A stretch of 64,000 nucleotides of DNA from Tetradesmus obliquus (taxonomy: Eukaryota > Chlorophyta > Chlorophyceae > Sphaeropleales > Scenedesmaceae). Below, in pieces: positions 12,153 to 23,745 of this stretch; the first letter of the stretch is position 1, and each line of letters opens with the position of its first letter. A model generated the notes under the pieces. It saw only the letters and a list, made by a program, of their open reading frames with translations, ran no database searches and had not been told where the DNA came from. The stretch covers positions 682,001-746,000 of the forward strand of contig CP126206.1 of the NCBI GenBank assembly GCA_030272155.1. The letters are read 5' to 3'. The translations under genes and the position numbers were made by a program.

Positions 12153-13003
12153 CGGGCTGGCAGCAGCAGCAGCAGCAGGAGGCGGGCTGGCAGCAGCAGG
12201 AGGCGGGCTGGCAGCAGCAGGAGGTGGGCTGGCAGCAGCAGCAGCAGGCGGGCTGGCAGCAGCAAGATGAGTGGCTGGATGTCAAGACGGAAGATGCTGC
12301 TGCTGTTGCAGAGGCAGATCCTGCTGCAGCTGCAGCAGCAGCAGCCGCAGCTCCCTTTGTGTGCATTGACTTGACAGCTGACTCGCCCGCCAAGCCGCAG
12401 CGGCCGCTGCCATCAGCTGCAGCAGCAGCAGCAGCAAGCCCCAAAGTTGCTGCTGCTGCTGCTCATTTTGATCAGATGAGTCAGGCTGAGAAGGATCTTA
12501 TGCTGCTGAAGTATGTGCAGGATCTAGGACTGATGCCTGCCGATGCAGCACCAGGCAAGCAACTGAAACTATCCTTAACACTGCCACCAGCAGGAGCAGC
12601 AGCAGGAGCAGATCTGAACATTGTTGTCACAGTGCAGCCAGCTCCAGCAGCAGTGGCTGCGAAGGAGGCGAGCCCTGCTGCTGCTGCTGCTGTGGCGGCG
12701 GGTGGGGCTGCAGTGCAGCGCAGGAGCCCCTGCAGCAGCCGCAGCGGTGACAGCAGAGAGAACATGGCCGGCCTGCATGTCAGTGTGCTGGGCTCTGCTG
12801 CTGACACATACAAGGGCCGCAGACCCACTGCTGCTGCTGCCAGTCCATCAGAGGGGAGGGCGGCTGGTGGCGCAGCACAGCCGGCAGTCGGCAGCAAGCG
12901 GCCCGCCAGTGTGTTCCTGCATGGCAGCGTGCCGGCTGCAACGGTGGCGGCTGCCAAGCGCGTGCTGCGGGGTGCGCCGCAGTGGAGGGGCGGCGAGCAG
13001 TGA
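4978..13003 (+). CDS. Two-repeat MYB protein with giant Gln/Ala-rich tail, gene B
   Basis: Three exons: 4,978-6,294, 7,250-7,311 and 8,140-13,003, giving about 2,080 aa. Donors are CGG|GTGCGT and CCCG|GTGAGC; acceptors are CTGCAG|GGC and TTGCAG|GTG. MYB repeat 1 spans residues 392-439 (WSDEEHAKLVALVERYG, LPGRTGKQCRERY). Repeat 2 (440-490) is rebuilt only across the two introns: GNWTVAEEYRLALLHSRLGT, then RWVQIAAALPGR and KNRWN. A conserved helix follows (SNFLWLYARGL...). The rest is low complexity: 36-bp repeats encoding QPPAAANPQARA variants (10,135-11,100), 24-bp AGWQQQQQ repeats (11,830-12,265), and a partial internal duplication (PAESALPAAEMPDAHSS occurs twice). Near residue 1,867 is a SUMO-interaction-like VCIDLT...DSP, and the last 35 residues are nearly identical to gene C. 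An in-frame TGA at 4,942-4,944 lies where gene C continues, so I start at ATG 4,978 (MWPYPD, conserved in C). Probable nuclear DNA-binding regulator; target unknown. Confidence 0.8.
6295..6715 (+). repeat. Minisatellite in intron 1 of gene B, beginning at the splice donor
   Basis: A longer repeat made of GAGTGCGAAGCGGGTGCGTG, GCTGGCGGTGTGCTG and a run of GTTTGTCTGT-type sequence occurs about four times, with an internal 11-bp array (GTGCTGGTGTT, about 6,440-6,510). The exon-intron junction AAGCGG|GTGCGTGC is itself the first repeat edge, so donor look-alikes recur downstream near 6,360, 6,550 and 6,630. Confidence 0.8.
7490..7695 (+). repeat. 12-bp tandem repeat in intron 2 of gene B
   Basis: About 15 copies of GGACAGCTTGCA and variants (AGCCTGCA, GCCATTGCACAGCA), inside inferred intron 7,312-8,139. 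It stays open in several frames and yields Gln/Asp/Leu or Cys/Pro pseudo-peptides that I did not call. Confidence 0.8.
10135..11100 (+). repeat. 36-bp coding minisatellite in gene B (about 27 copies)
   Basis: The unit begins CAGCCGCCAGCAGCAGCA and continues with AACCCTCAGGCCCGCGCA. It encodes a 12-residue unit alternating two versions, NPQARA and NPQGCA/HPQVCA. The period is a multiple of three, so the reading frame is kept; the array is open on several frames and explains long antisense ORFs. Confidence 0.9.
11830..12265 (+). repeat. 24-bp coding repeat (Gly-Trp-Gln-n) in gene B
   Basis: Repeats of GCGGGCTGGCAGCAGCAGCAGCAG encode AGWQQQQQ with variable Gln number and occasional PQE or QE substitutions. 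Regular Trp residues in a Gln background distinguish it from plain poly-Q. Confidence 0.85.
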
Positions 13004-13060
13004 TGTGCATGCGCTGCTACCAGCCGACGTGTTACACAATACCCCTCAGCACTGTGTGAA

Positions 13061-13065
13061 TGTAA
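13061..13065 (+). terminator. TGTAA polyadenylation signal of gene B
   Basis: TGTAA starts 58 nt after the stop codon. Gene C has TGTAA at the same distance in a homologous 3' region (GTGTGAATGTAAATGTGCG), so the spacing is conserved between paralogues. Confidence 0.6.
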
Positions 13066-16000
13066 ATGTGCGTGCAGCCTGGCAATTGCGGTGGTGCCTG
13101 GCAATTGCGCAGTGGATGAGCAGCGAGCAGTGATGTGCAGTTGCTGCGACCAGCCGACGTGTTTCGAATGCAATAGGATGTTAGGTGAAGAGAGTGAAGA
13201 TCCGGCTCTGCTTCGCGGCTGGACTGCGGTTGTTTCTGACAGCTTAAAAAGCCTGTGCCCCCTTGTTCTTGTGCACCGCTCTGTGGGCTGCTGCAATATT
13301 CCTCTGGCAAAGCAAATGACAATGGTTGTGGCTCTGTCTCTGTGTGGGCTGCACACACTAGCATTGCGCAGCGCCTGTCGTGCTTTTCTGTTTTCTCAGC
13401 ATGCGTACGCACGGCGTGCATGCCTGCACCAGGTCTGGGGGCATGGGCTTGCAAGAAACCAAACCATGCAGGCTTGCGCTGCAACATGTGCATGCCCAGG
13501 TGCATGCATGTCAAAGCCGGCTATGAGTATCAAGGCCGCCTGTCAGCATCGGCTGTGCTTGCCTTGAGGTTTGTAATGCAGCAGATTTGCTGAGCTCGCG
13601 CATGCGCGCTTGGAGGGGTGTGCTTCATGGTCATTGACAAAGGCCGAGAGGCCTTGTGCTGCATGTGCATGTCAAGAGGATGTTTCAGCATGTGTATGGC
13701 TGCAAGATGCCATACCCGGAATTGCGTGTGCAGCATAAACAGGCCAGGTAATGTATCAGATGGCTTGCACATGCATGTGCGCACGCGCTGTCCACATGGT
13801 CTTGCATGGACATGTTTTCGTGTGTATCAGGGACGCAGCGCCGTTGCAGCTGCAAGCGCCCAACTGGTGCGTGTGCGCCGCGCTCATGTGAGCAACCACA
13901 TATACTTTCACCTACACAGAAAAGCAGTGCATGTCAATACATAAGCAAGACACAGAAGCACAGCAAATTGTGTCCGATACAGTACTGTTACCTTTTGCTA
14001 CTACAGGTCTTCACTACAGCACGGCAGGAAGATGCTTTTGTATGTTTTCTTCATGCATGCTACTCGTAGCATGCACGAGTCATGGTGTGAGTGCAGGCAC
14101 TGCCAGCAACAGCGGCCGCTGCCCTGACCAGCATGCTGTGCAGGCATCTGGCTTGTTTGGCGTGGAGTATCGAAGTGGGCTGGTGCTGGGGACATTGTGG
14201 AAAAGACTAATGTTGGCGTGTCATGCTGGTGTCAGCGGTGCCTAGGCCTCCGGCAAACGGGATCGCTTGATTGCTGTGTATGGCCAGCCAGTAGCGGTTT
14301 TGCTAGCCTTGGTAACAACAGAAATGGGCGGATGCTTCAGGCAGCTGCCGCACTGAAGGCGAATTATGTTGGTCACGCTTGTGCTGAGCATTATACCGGC
14401 AGCCGCACAGCTTCAGCGGCCATGCTGCAGTCGCCCCTGGGGTTGAACCTCAGAGTGACTGCCCGAGCTGAGCTGCTTGCAGCTTCCTATTTTACCAGGT
14501 GTCTGTGGTGGCGTATGCCGCATGAACACACCGTGTACCCCCTCTATCTGCCTGCCACACAGCGTCGCCTCAGCAGACGCGGTCCAGCTGTTGTGTGCAG
14601 CTGCAGCGCTGGCGTTCACTTTGTAACAGCGAACTGCACGCAGTTCAACAGTGTTCCGCTTTGCTTTGCGTGCGGCGTGGTCCGGTATCAGCAGCGGCTG
14701 CTGAGCCATGCCACAACTTGCAACTGTACAAGGAGCACATGGCGGCCGAGCGTCAAAGTCGTTGTCATTTACGCTCCATGTACACCCAGCTTTTGTGAGT
14801 GTTTGCAGTGACCGCATTTTGACCATGCAGCTGCCTGTACTACAGCACACGACACCTGCAGCTGCCAGTTACAAAGGTCAACCAGCACAACAGCTGCAGG
14901 CGACTGCTGCACGCGCTGCATCCACAGAGGTGCAGCCGTACAGCGTTGCGATGACCGTTGATACAACTCATATGTTGATGCATCAACACACTCATACCCC
15001 ACACCATTCATCGCCAGCGGTGCACCTGCCTTCATCATATGTTGCCAATTGAGTGCTGTGGGGGCCACATCGGCTGCGGCAACCGCACTCCTGACAGTAC
15101 GACATGCACAGTTGTCTTTCTCTGGCATGCTGCAAACAACACCAAGAGTGACGTGCTTAACATCCGACAGCAACACGTCATGCCACTAGCCCCGCTTCTG
15201 CCTCCCTAGCTGTACCCAAACACTCACAGCCCTGCACACACGTGCATATGTAAGCCCCCTCCTTGTAAGCACCGTACGCAAGAGGATGCCATACGCTGAC
15301 AGCATTTCAGAGCAAAACAAATCGGTGAAGTGACATAGGCAACAAGCGGGAACGCTGTGTGGTACTACCAAGTATTGTGGCATGCGACTACCACCACTAC
15401 TGATGGCAGCAGTTGGGCACCAATCCCTGCCGCAGCACACTAGCGTGCATGCATATCATCATTGCGTTTTGGGTGCCCCTCTTGTGCTCTACGCACATAT
15501 GCATGTTCCCAACTCCTGATGCAATCCATACGCACTTCAGCATGGTGTGCAAACATGCATACATGTGCATGCTCCCAGGTTTTAATGCATGCCCTCCAGT
15601 CGCTCTGGCTGTTCGATGAGCGACCGTGCTCTCTCAAATGGCTGTGCCCTGTGTGTGTGTCCCGAGGCCTATGCATATGATGCAAAATGCATCAGGCTCT
15701 CGCCGCCTCAGTTGCTTCTTGCGCTGCTCTGCACAGCGGCAGCAGCAGAGCATGTGGGGTGTTATTTGACTACAGCAGCAGCACACACACAAATATGGCT
15801 CACAGACACAGCACAGCCTGGGTGATGTATGCAGCCACTTTACACGACACACAACAGCCTGTTTGTATGACACACGCACAGACATACATTTTTTGTCGCC
15901 ACGCACAGCAGATTCTGTTGTCTGTCGCGGCTGCTGCAGCCACACTGCAGCAACAGCTTTGCCGGCCACAAAGCAAACAGCAGCCACACTGCACAAACCA

Positions 16001-16339
16001 CCATCACCTCAACATCAGCAGCCACCGCGAGCTGATCAATCAAAACCAGAGCAGCAGCAGCCTCAGCAGCCAGTTCAACCGCCAAACGACAACACCTCCA
16101 CAGCAGCGTTCATAAGGCTGCACCAACCTCTGCCTGCCTGCAAACTTTTTTCACTGCCGCTGCAGCACTGCTTCCATGGATCAGTCCAGGCTGCAGCCAC
16201 GTGCATTGCGGAAACCACCCGCAGGCTGCATTTATGTGCAAACAAAGCTGCCGTCAGGCTGCATCAAAACAGGATCGTTGCTGCAGCCTGCTACCATGTG
16301 CACCCCCGCACCACCGCAATTGCCAGGCTGCACGCACAT
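13066..16339. other. Convergent 3' region between MYB genes B and C, no gene supported
   Basis: About 3.3 kb between the ends of B and C. A short 3' duplication occurs at about 12,995-13,030 and 13,120-13,165 (AGCGAGCAGTGATGTGCA...CAGCCGACGTGT). An open frame at 14,197-14,811 (plus) has no recognisable domain, no repeat support and no paralogue, so I do not call it. I see nothing else I can name. Confidence 0.4.
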
Positions 16340-16344
16340 TTACA
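16340..16344 (-). terminator. TGTAA polyadenylation signal of gene C
   Basis: TTACA on the plus strand, 58 nt beyond the gene C stop. It is embedded in sequence shared with the gene B 3' end. Confidence 0.6.
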
Positions 16345-16401
16345 TTCACACGGTGCTAAAGGGCATCGTGCAACATGTCGGCTGGTAGCAGCAACTGCTC
16401 A

Positions 16402-17575
16402 TCACTGCTCGCCGCCCCTCCACTGCGGCGCGTCCCGCAGCACACGCTTTGCAGCCGCCACCGTTGCAGCCGGCACGCTGCCATGCAGGAGCACACTGGC
16501 GGGCCGCTTGCTACCAACTGCCAGCTGCGCTGCGCCACCAGCCGCACTCCCCTGCAATGGGCCAGCAGCAGCAGCAGCAGAGTGCTGCTGGGCTGTGCGG
16601 CCCCTGTGTGTGTCAGCAGCAGAGCCCGGCACGTTGTTGTCCCTGCTCTTGCTGCTGTGGCTGCTGCCGGAGCTTGCGCGCTGCACTGCCGCAGCAACGG
16701 CAGCAGCAGCGGCAGCAGAGGGGTGAGGCCCCATCATACCCAATGCTGCTGCTGCTGCTGTTGCCTCTGGTTTAGGCTTCGCTGGAGGTGCTGCTGCTGT
16801 TGCTAGTGGCAAATATATGGGTATGTTCAGCGGCATGCCTGCTGGTGCATCAGCAGACACCAGCCCCAGATCTAGCGCCAGCTGCAGCAGCATGCGGTGC
16901 TTGTCAGCAACGCTCAGCTGATCAACATCAGCAGCAGCAGCGGCAATGCGCGCTGCTGCTGCTGCTGGTGGCGGCGGCTTAAAGGGTGAGTCAGTTAAAT
17001 CAATGCACTCATGGGGAGTCGCCGCCACCACTGCTGCAGCGGTTGCAGCAGCATCTGCCTCTGCGGCAGCAGCAACAGCGGCTTCTTCTGCCCGATAGTC
17101 CAGCCACTCATCCTGCTGCTGCTGCTGCTGCTGCAGCTGCCAGCGCGCCTCCTGCTGCGGCTGCCAGCCCGACTGCTGCTGCTGTTGTTGCTGCCAGCCC
17201 TTCTGTCGCGCCTGCTGCTGCGGCCACAGCTCCCGTTTCAGCTGCCGATGCTGCTGGAACGTTTGGTACGCAGACGCACCGCCCGCAGCAGCAGCAGCAG
17301 CAGCATCAGCGGCGCCCTGCTTTGCTGACTGCAGCTGCTCCACAGCCCTCTGCTGGCCCTGACGGGCCTCAATGCCGCTGCCATCTACTGCTGCTGCTGC
17401 TGTCACGCATTCACCATCAGCCAATGCACCAGTGGCAGGCCTGCAGAGCCGCCGCCGCTGCTGCTGCTGCCGTGCAGCAATCATGTTGTCGACTGCACCC
17501 TTGCCCTGCTGCTGCCAGCTGCCAGCAGCAGCAGCTGGCATCTGCGGCCTCTGTGGCAGGCTGCCACCAGCAAAC

Positions 17576-17612
<37 letters not shown>

Positions 17613-20094
17613 TCTTGCCGCTGCTGCTGCTGGCATGCCAGGGCGCAGAGGAAATACTGCCACCACACTGCTGCTGCTGCTGCTGCTGCTCCTGCTGACT
17701 GCCGCTGATACACCTGAGGGCGGCGAACAGCACGTTGACAGCACCGGCGCGGTTGCCTGCTTTTGCTATTGCCGCTACGTCATGGATCGCCTGCAGCAGC
17801 CCACTGTCAACAGGAGTGGCTGCTGCCGCATCATCATCATCAGCAGCAGCAACAGGTGCTGCAGCCGCTGCTGCAGGGTCCACCACTGGCGCCTGCTGCT
17901 GCGCTGGCAGCTCCAATGCTGCAGCAGCAGCAGCTGCTGCTGGTGGCAGCTCAGGCAGGGGTGCCTCTGGCTCCCCTGGAACCTGCGGGGGCAGGGTCTC
18001 CTGTGCTGCAGCAGCAGCAGCTGCTGCATACTCAGGCTGGGGTGCCTCAAACTCTGCTGGCATCTGTGCCGTGAGCGCCTGGTGGCTGCTGCACCACTGC
18101 ATGTGCTGCTGCATGCTGCTGTGCATGCGTGCAATCTGCTCTGGAGGCTGCACCCAATCGGCCTCTGCTGCTGTAGCAGCAGGCAGCTCATTCCAGTGGT
18201 GAGCAGCAGGTGCTGCTGCTGCTGCTGCTGCTGCGTTTGCGGCAGCAGAGTTCTGCTCAACAGCCGCATTCAGTGCTGCCGCCTCCTCTGCAGGCGGTGC
18301 CGACTTAGCCTGCCGCTTGGCTGCGGCAGCAGCAGGCAGCTCATTCCAGTGGTGGGCAGCGGCAGCAGCAGCTGCAGCTGTTGCTGCTGCGTTCAAAGCA
18401 GCAATGTCCTGCTCAACAGTCGCATTCGCTGCTGCCACTGCTGCAGCAGCTGCCGCCGGCTGCTGCTCAGGGCCTGCCCAGCCACCTGCAGCAGGCGCAG
18501 CGCCCGCGCTAGCAGCAGCAGCTGCTGTTTTCTGTGCCGCTGTGGCCTTTGTCATTGCAGCTGTCATGGCAGCACAAGCTGTTGTCAGGGCCTCCAGAGC
18601 GGGCTGGTCCGGCACCCCGGTACAGGCCTTGACGGCTGCTACTGCTGCTAAGACACGGGCAGCATCAGCTGCCAGATCGGCAGCCATGACGGCCTCGTTT
18701 GCAGCCGCTGCGGCATGCGCCTGGCCGCCTCTTTCACCCACTGCTGCTGCTGCTGCTGCTGCTGCCGGCTCTACAGCAGCAGCAGCCGCCGCCACACCCT
18801 GCTGCTGCTGCTGCTGCGGCGGCGGCTCATCTTTCTCAGTCAGCAGGTGCCGCTCACGTGCCGGCACCTTTGCCACTGCTGCCGCCAGTGCCTCAGCGGA
18901 CTCCATCCCGCGCTGAACCCCACAGATGTACCACCACAGAAAGTTGTTGATGGCGCTGCTAGTGCTGCTGGGGATGTCTTTCAGGCGCTTGGATTGCTTC
19001 ACGGCGTTCCAGTGGTTCTTCACACACTGATTGGAGCGTCCGGGCAGCTGCTTTGCAATGGCCACCCATCTGCAGCGGTGGCACAGAGGTAGCAAAGGCC
19101 AGCAGTAGCAGCAGCAGCAGAGGTCGTGGCAGTCAGTTCAAAGGCAGACATGTGAAAGCTGCTTGGATACAGCGTCAGCATAGTAGGCAGACTAGAAGTT
19201 TGAAACCAGCAAAATAAGTGCCTATCCTTGATGGAATTGAGCAGTGCTCAAATGCATGCTCGTTGAGGTTATTCTTGGGTGGCAGCAAGGGTGGGTGGCA
19301 GCAAGGGCGGGTGGCAACAAAGGGTGGGTGACAGCAATGGCACAGCACTGGAAAGCCAAATGCGGGCATTAGTAGATGCTGGTACGCTACCCACTCCTTG
19401 TGCAAAACACATGCACACATGCTCGCACGAACAGACATGCACAAATTGGCTGGATAGTTGCACAGACACAAGCGCCCACAAACAGCACACAGCCCCACAG
19501 CCGCTGCATCCGCTTACTTGTCCGGACCCAGGTGCGCACAGAACAGCACACATGGCAGCACACAGCCCCACAGCCGCTGCATCCGCTCACTTGCCCGGAC
19601 CCAGGTGCGCACATAACAGCACACATGGCAGCACACAGACCCACAGCCGCTGCATCCGCTCACTTGTCCGGACCCAGGTGCGCACAGAACAGCACACATG
19701 GCAGCACACAGACCCACAGCCGCTGCATCCGCTCACTTGTCCGGACCCAGGTGCGCACAGAACAGCACACATGGCAGCACACAGCCCCACAGCCGCTGCA
19801 TCCGCTTACTTGCCCGGACCCAGGTGCGCACAGAACAGCACACATGGCAGCACACAGCCCCACAGCCGCTGCATCCGCTTACTTGCCCGGACCCAGGTGC
19901 GCACAGAACAGCACACATGGCAGCACACAGCCCCACAGCCGCTGCATCCGCTCACTTGTCCGGACCCAGGTGCGCACAGAACAGCACACAGAACAGCACA
20001 CACAGACCCACAGCCGCTGCATCCACTCACTTGTTGCCCAGGCGGCTGTGCAGCGTCGCTAGCCGGAAATCTTCGGTGAGGGTCCAATTGCCCT

Positions 20095-20138
<44 letters not shown>

Positions 20139-22507
20139 TACGGAGGTGAGCTTGTGTCTAGATGCAAGCAGGCAGGCGCGACTGTCGTGCGGCGCTTGCA
20201 GCACCCCGCCATCAACCACCGTGCGCAGCTCAATTCATCTGGTGCATGCAACACACCCTGGCCAAAGGACACACAGCAAACACCAGCTGCCCCCAGCTGT
20301 CACCCTAGACACGGCTTTGCCCTCTCAGAGGCTGGAACTCTCATTACAGCCGCACACCGCAATTCATACATGTGCGTTACAGCCGCACACCGCCAATCAC
20401 ACATGTGCATTACAGCCGCACACCATGCACACATGTGCATTACAACAGCGCACTGCCATGCACACATGTGCATTACAACAGCGCACTGCCATGCACACAT
20501 GTGCATTACAACCGCACACCGCCACCAACTCGTATGCATCACAACAGCACACCGCCATCAACTCGTATGCATCACAACAGCACACCGCCATCAACTCGTA
20601 TGCATCACAACAGCACACCGCCATCAACTCGTATGCATTACAATAGCACACAGCCATCGACTCGTATGCATAACAACAGCACACCGCCATCAACTCGTAT
20701 GCATCACAACAGCACGCCGCCATCAACTCGTATGCATTACAACATCACACCGCCATCAACTCGTATGCATTACAACAGCACACCGCCATCAACTCGTATG
20801 CATTACAACAGCACACCGCCATCAACTCGTATGCATAACAACAGCACACCGCCATCAACTCGTATGCATCACAACAGCATGCCGCCATCAACTCACCCGC
20901 TTCGTCTTGTCCCTGCACATGTGGAACCGCTCGTAGCACTGCCTGCCGTTGCGCCCATGCAGATGCTCGGCCAATACGTTCCAGTTGCTCTGGCCGTACC
21001 GAGCCACAAGCGCCACTAGCTGGGCATGCTCCTCGTCGCTCCAGCGCTGCTGCTTGGCCTGCTGCTGCCTGCCGTTGCCGCCGGCGGGCGCTGCATTGCC
21101 AGCAGCAGCAGCACTACTGCCGCGCGGCGGCTGTGTGGCGCTGCGCGGCGGGCAGTCCTCGTCATCATCGTACAGATACTCGTCACTGAGCTCGTGATCC
21201 GCGCTGTCCTCCTCCTCCGCTGCTGCTGTGTAGTCAGAGTCGTCATCTGAAGCACCGGCTGCTGCGCCACGCTGCCGGCGCTGCTGCTGCTGCTGCTGCT
21301 GCTGGGTTGCGCTGGGGTTGCCAGCGGCCAGCTCACTGAGGGAGGCGCGTCTGCCACCACAAGCATGCGCGTCTGTAGCGGCTGCTGCTGCTGCAGCAGC
21401 AGGGTAGCAGCCGTGCCTACCGCCATGCGCATTGAAGCCGTGCATGCGCGCTGGTGGGATTGGCTGGAAGCCATCAAAGCCTGCAGCAGCGCCCGCTGCT
21501 GCTGCTGCTGGCGTGCGCTGCTGCATGTGCATGGCAGGCATCAGTGACTGCCTAGGGAAGCCTGGCTGTGAAGGCCGCTGTCCCTGGAGCATGCTCATGG
21601 GCCTTGCAGCAGCAGCAGCAGCAGCAGCAGCATCCCATGCGCTGCCTGGAGGCACCCCTACTGCTGCTGCATTCGCTGTTGTTGCTACTGTAGCAGCACC
21701 TCCCCACTGCTGTCGCTGCTGCTGGAGCTGCCACGCTTGCTGCTGCAGTTCAGCCGACCAGTCCTGGTCCTGCTGCACCACCTGCTGCCGCTGCCGGTCT
21801 GGTTCTGCTGCTGCATCCTCCTGCATGTATCCCAGGTCACCTGCAATGCCTGGCACTGGGCCAGACTGCTCAGCAGGCTGCGCTGCTGCCTGGGCACCGT
21901 GGGCACCTGGCCACATCTGCTCCAGGCCCTGCAGCTGCGCCTGCATATCGTTCGTTGGCATCTGTTGCTGTGTTGGCTGTCCACCTGCCCACACCTGCTG
22001 CGCCGACTCCTTGTGCACCTGAACACTGTTCTCGAACATCTGCACTGGCAGTGCCGCGGCGAAGGCTGGATCCTGAGCACCACCAACCCTTGCCCGCAGC
22101 TCCTGCACCATCTGCGTGTGCGCATGTACCTGGTTTTCAAACAGCTCCAGTGCTGCGGCATTTCCTGGATTGGTACTGCCCTGCTGCTGCTGCTGCTGCT
22201 GCCATGGCATGCGTACTGCCTGCTGCTGAGGGTGTGCCGCGGGGGCCTGCTGCTGTGAAGATGTCATGCCTGGGCGAGCTCCCTGTGCAGCAGGCACCTG
22301 CAAAAGGTGTTGAACAGACTCTAGTCTTTGCTGCGGGAAGTGCTGCGCGTAGCCTGCCATAGGAGCTGCGCCTCTCGGTGATGGAACCACTGCTCCAGCT
22401 GCTGCTGGTACTGCTGCTGCTGCTGCAGCAGCTGCACCGACATCTGGGTACGGCCACATGCCGTATTGTGAATGCGCCCCGTCAGAGGCCCGGGAGCCTT
22501 GAACCAT
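16402..22507 (-). CDS. Two-repeat MYB protein with Gln/Ala-rich tail, gene C
   Basis: Three exons on the minus strand: 22,507-20,897, 20,092-20,031 and 19,069-16,402, giving about 1,446 aa. Donors are CGG|GTGAGT and ACAA|GTGAGT; acceptors are CTGCAG|GGC and CTGCAG|ATG. MYB repeat 1 covers residues 489-537 (RWSDEEHAQLVALVARYG, LHGRNGRQCYERF); repeat 2 covers 538-590 (GNWTLTEDFRLATLHSRLGN, then KWVAIAKQLPGR and KNHWN). After it come FLWWYICGVQRGM and a Gln/Ala tail, a CIDLTDSP motif near residue 1,245 resembling a SUMO-interaction motif, a conserved DLGLVSAD block, and the C-terminus VLRDAPQWRGGEQ shared with gene B. The tail lacks gene B's 36-bp minisatellite. The start is ATG 22,507 (MVQGSRA) or ATG 22,459 (MWPYPD); an acceptor-like CCCTGCAG at about 22,540 suggests a further upstream exon. 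Probable nuclear DNA-binding regulator. Confidence 0.8.
19487..20030 (-). repeat. 73-bp minisatellite in intron 2 of gene C carrying splice-donor copies
   Basis: About seven copies of a 73-bp unit. Read on the gene strand, each contains GGACAAGTGAGCGGATGCAG, a near copy of the authentic junction ACAA|GTGAGTGGATGCAG at 20,031. The repeat therefore begins at the real 5' splice site and multiplies donor-like sequences along the intron. Confidence 0.9.
20340..20896 (-). repeat. 33-bp minisatellite in intron 1 of gene C
   Basis: About 16 copies of a 33-bp unit; on the plus strand the core is AACTCGTATGCATCACAACA followed by GCACACCGCCATC. A diverged sub-family with CATGCACACATGTGCATTAC lies at 20,360-20,510. 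The array ends at the donor itself (GGTGAGTTGATGGCGG), so the donor region is part of the repeat unit. Confidence 0.9.
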
Positions 22508-23379
22508 GGGCGACACCTGCTCCAAAAGTTTGAATGTGTCTGCAGGGCAACACCGTGATGCAGTCAATCAGATGCTGTCAGGCACGCAAAGATTACTTCA
22601 AAACGCATTTAAACACCAATGATGCGCTGCAGGCGGCCTAAAGTCATGTTGCTCGCAGATTGACTGGGAGGGGCAGTGGTGGTTGATCTTGAACATGCAG
22701 CGTAGATCAGTCTGCATTGGTAGTGCGTTTCAAATTTCAAACAAGAAACACTTCGACCACTCGCTGGAGTGGCAGAGTACAGGCATCGCATATTCAGTTG
22801 GCTGTGGTGAGCTACCTAGCTGTACAAACAAACGGTGTTGAGGCATGCACGCGTCGTCTTCAAAGGCACGCGCTTCGCAAAATCTTGGATACGGTGATGA
22901 TGCTCACCGTATACGATTGATCTCCAAGTCTCTGCAGGCAGTTTTTTCCCTTGCTGTTGAAGCTGCCGTACGTGGCTCTGCTCCGCAAGCTACGATGCTG
23001 TAAGCAAACATGCATAAGGTGGGCGCACTTTACACTTCAACTGGCTGGAAGAACACAAATTTATCTGAAAGACATGGCCATCACCTGCTCAACAAGTGAC
23101 ACTGTCATGACAAATGGCCAACCACCATGGTGGTTTACCCCTTTGTGCCCAAGAAACAAACCACACCAATCATTGCCCGGCCTGCTGTGGTAACCGCGTC
23201 TGTACTCATGGGTACTGTTAGCGGACGTGACGGGCATGCAATGCCGCCGGCTTAATCAGTATTACGGTTGACCAGGTGTTGACAGGCAGATTCCTATAAC
23301 TACAGGAGCTGATCGAGCACGCACCTGCTGCAGCTCAATTGGGCACTGACGGCGTGACCGCCCCATGGCCCATGGGGCC

Positions 23380-23745
23380 CCGGGGCGATCAATGCTGCAG
23401 CTTCAGCGCTGCGCCGCTGCCGAACATGGGCCATGTTAGGCCCGGCAGCACTCCATCATGTTATTATGTGAACCATAGCAACGTCGCTTTCAGCCATGCG
23501 CCCCACATCAGCGGCTGAAAGAACAGGTGGTACAATGGCGCAGCAACGTCGCCTACCCGCCCCGGGGCGGGCATTGACGTCAATGCTGCAGCTTCAGCGT
23601 TGTGCCGCAGCCGCTGCGGCCCGCCGAACATGGGCCATGTTAGGCCCAGCAACACTCCATCAATATGTGACCATGTGAGCCATAGCAGCGTCGCCTTCAT
23701 CGCTGCGCCCCACATCAGCGGTTGAAGGATACATGTGGTACAACG
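23380..23745. repeat. Tandem duplication of about 190 bp
   Basis: The block 23,388-23,555 is repeated at about 23,578-23,745. Shared landmarks are CAATGCTGCAGCTTCAGCG, GAACATGGGCCATGTTAGGC, ACTCCATCA, and CGCCCCACATCAGCGG. The right copy runs into an inverted retroelement 3' fragment and shares GCGACGCTGCTATGGCT with the end of the retrotransposon at 26,940. Confidence 0.7.

Noticed and set aside
14197-14811. 204-residue plus-strand frame between MYB B and C
   Set aside because: No domain, biased Cys/Arg composition, no counterpart beyond gene C; probably chance in GC-rich DNA.
19487-20896. Regularly spaced repeats considered as a CRISPR-like array
   Set aside because: Units are directly abutting with no unique spacers, sit in spliceosomal introns, and no cas gene is present.
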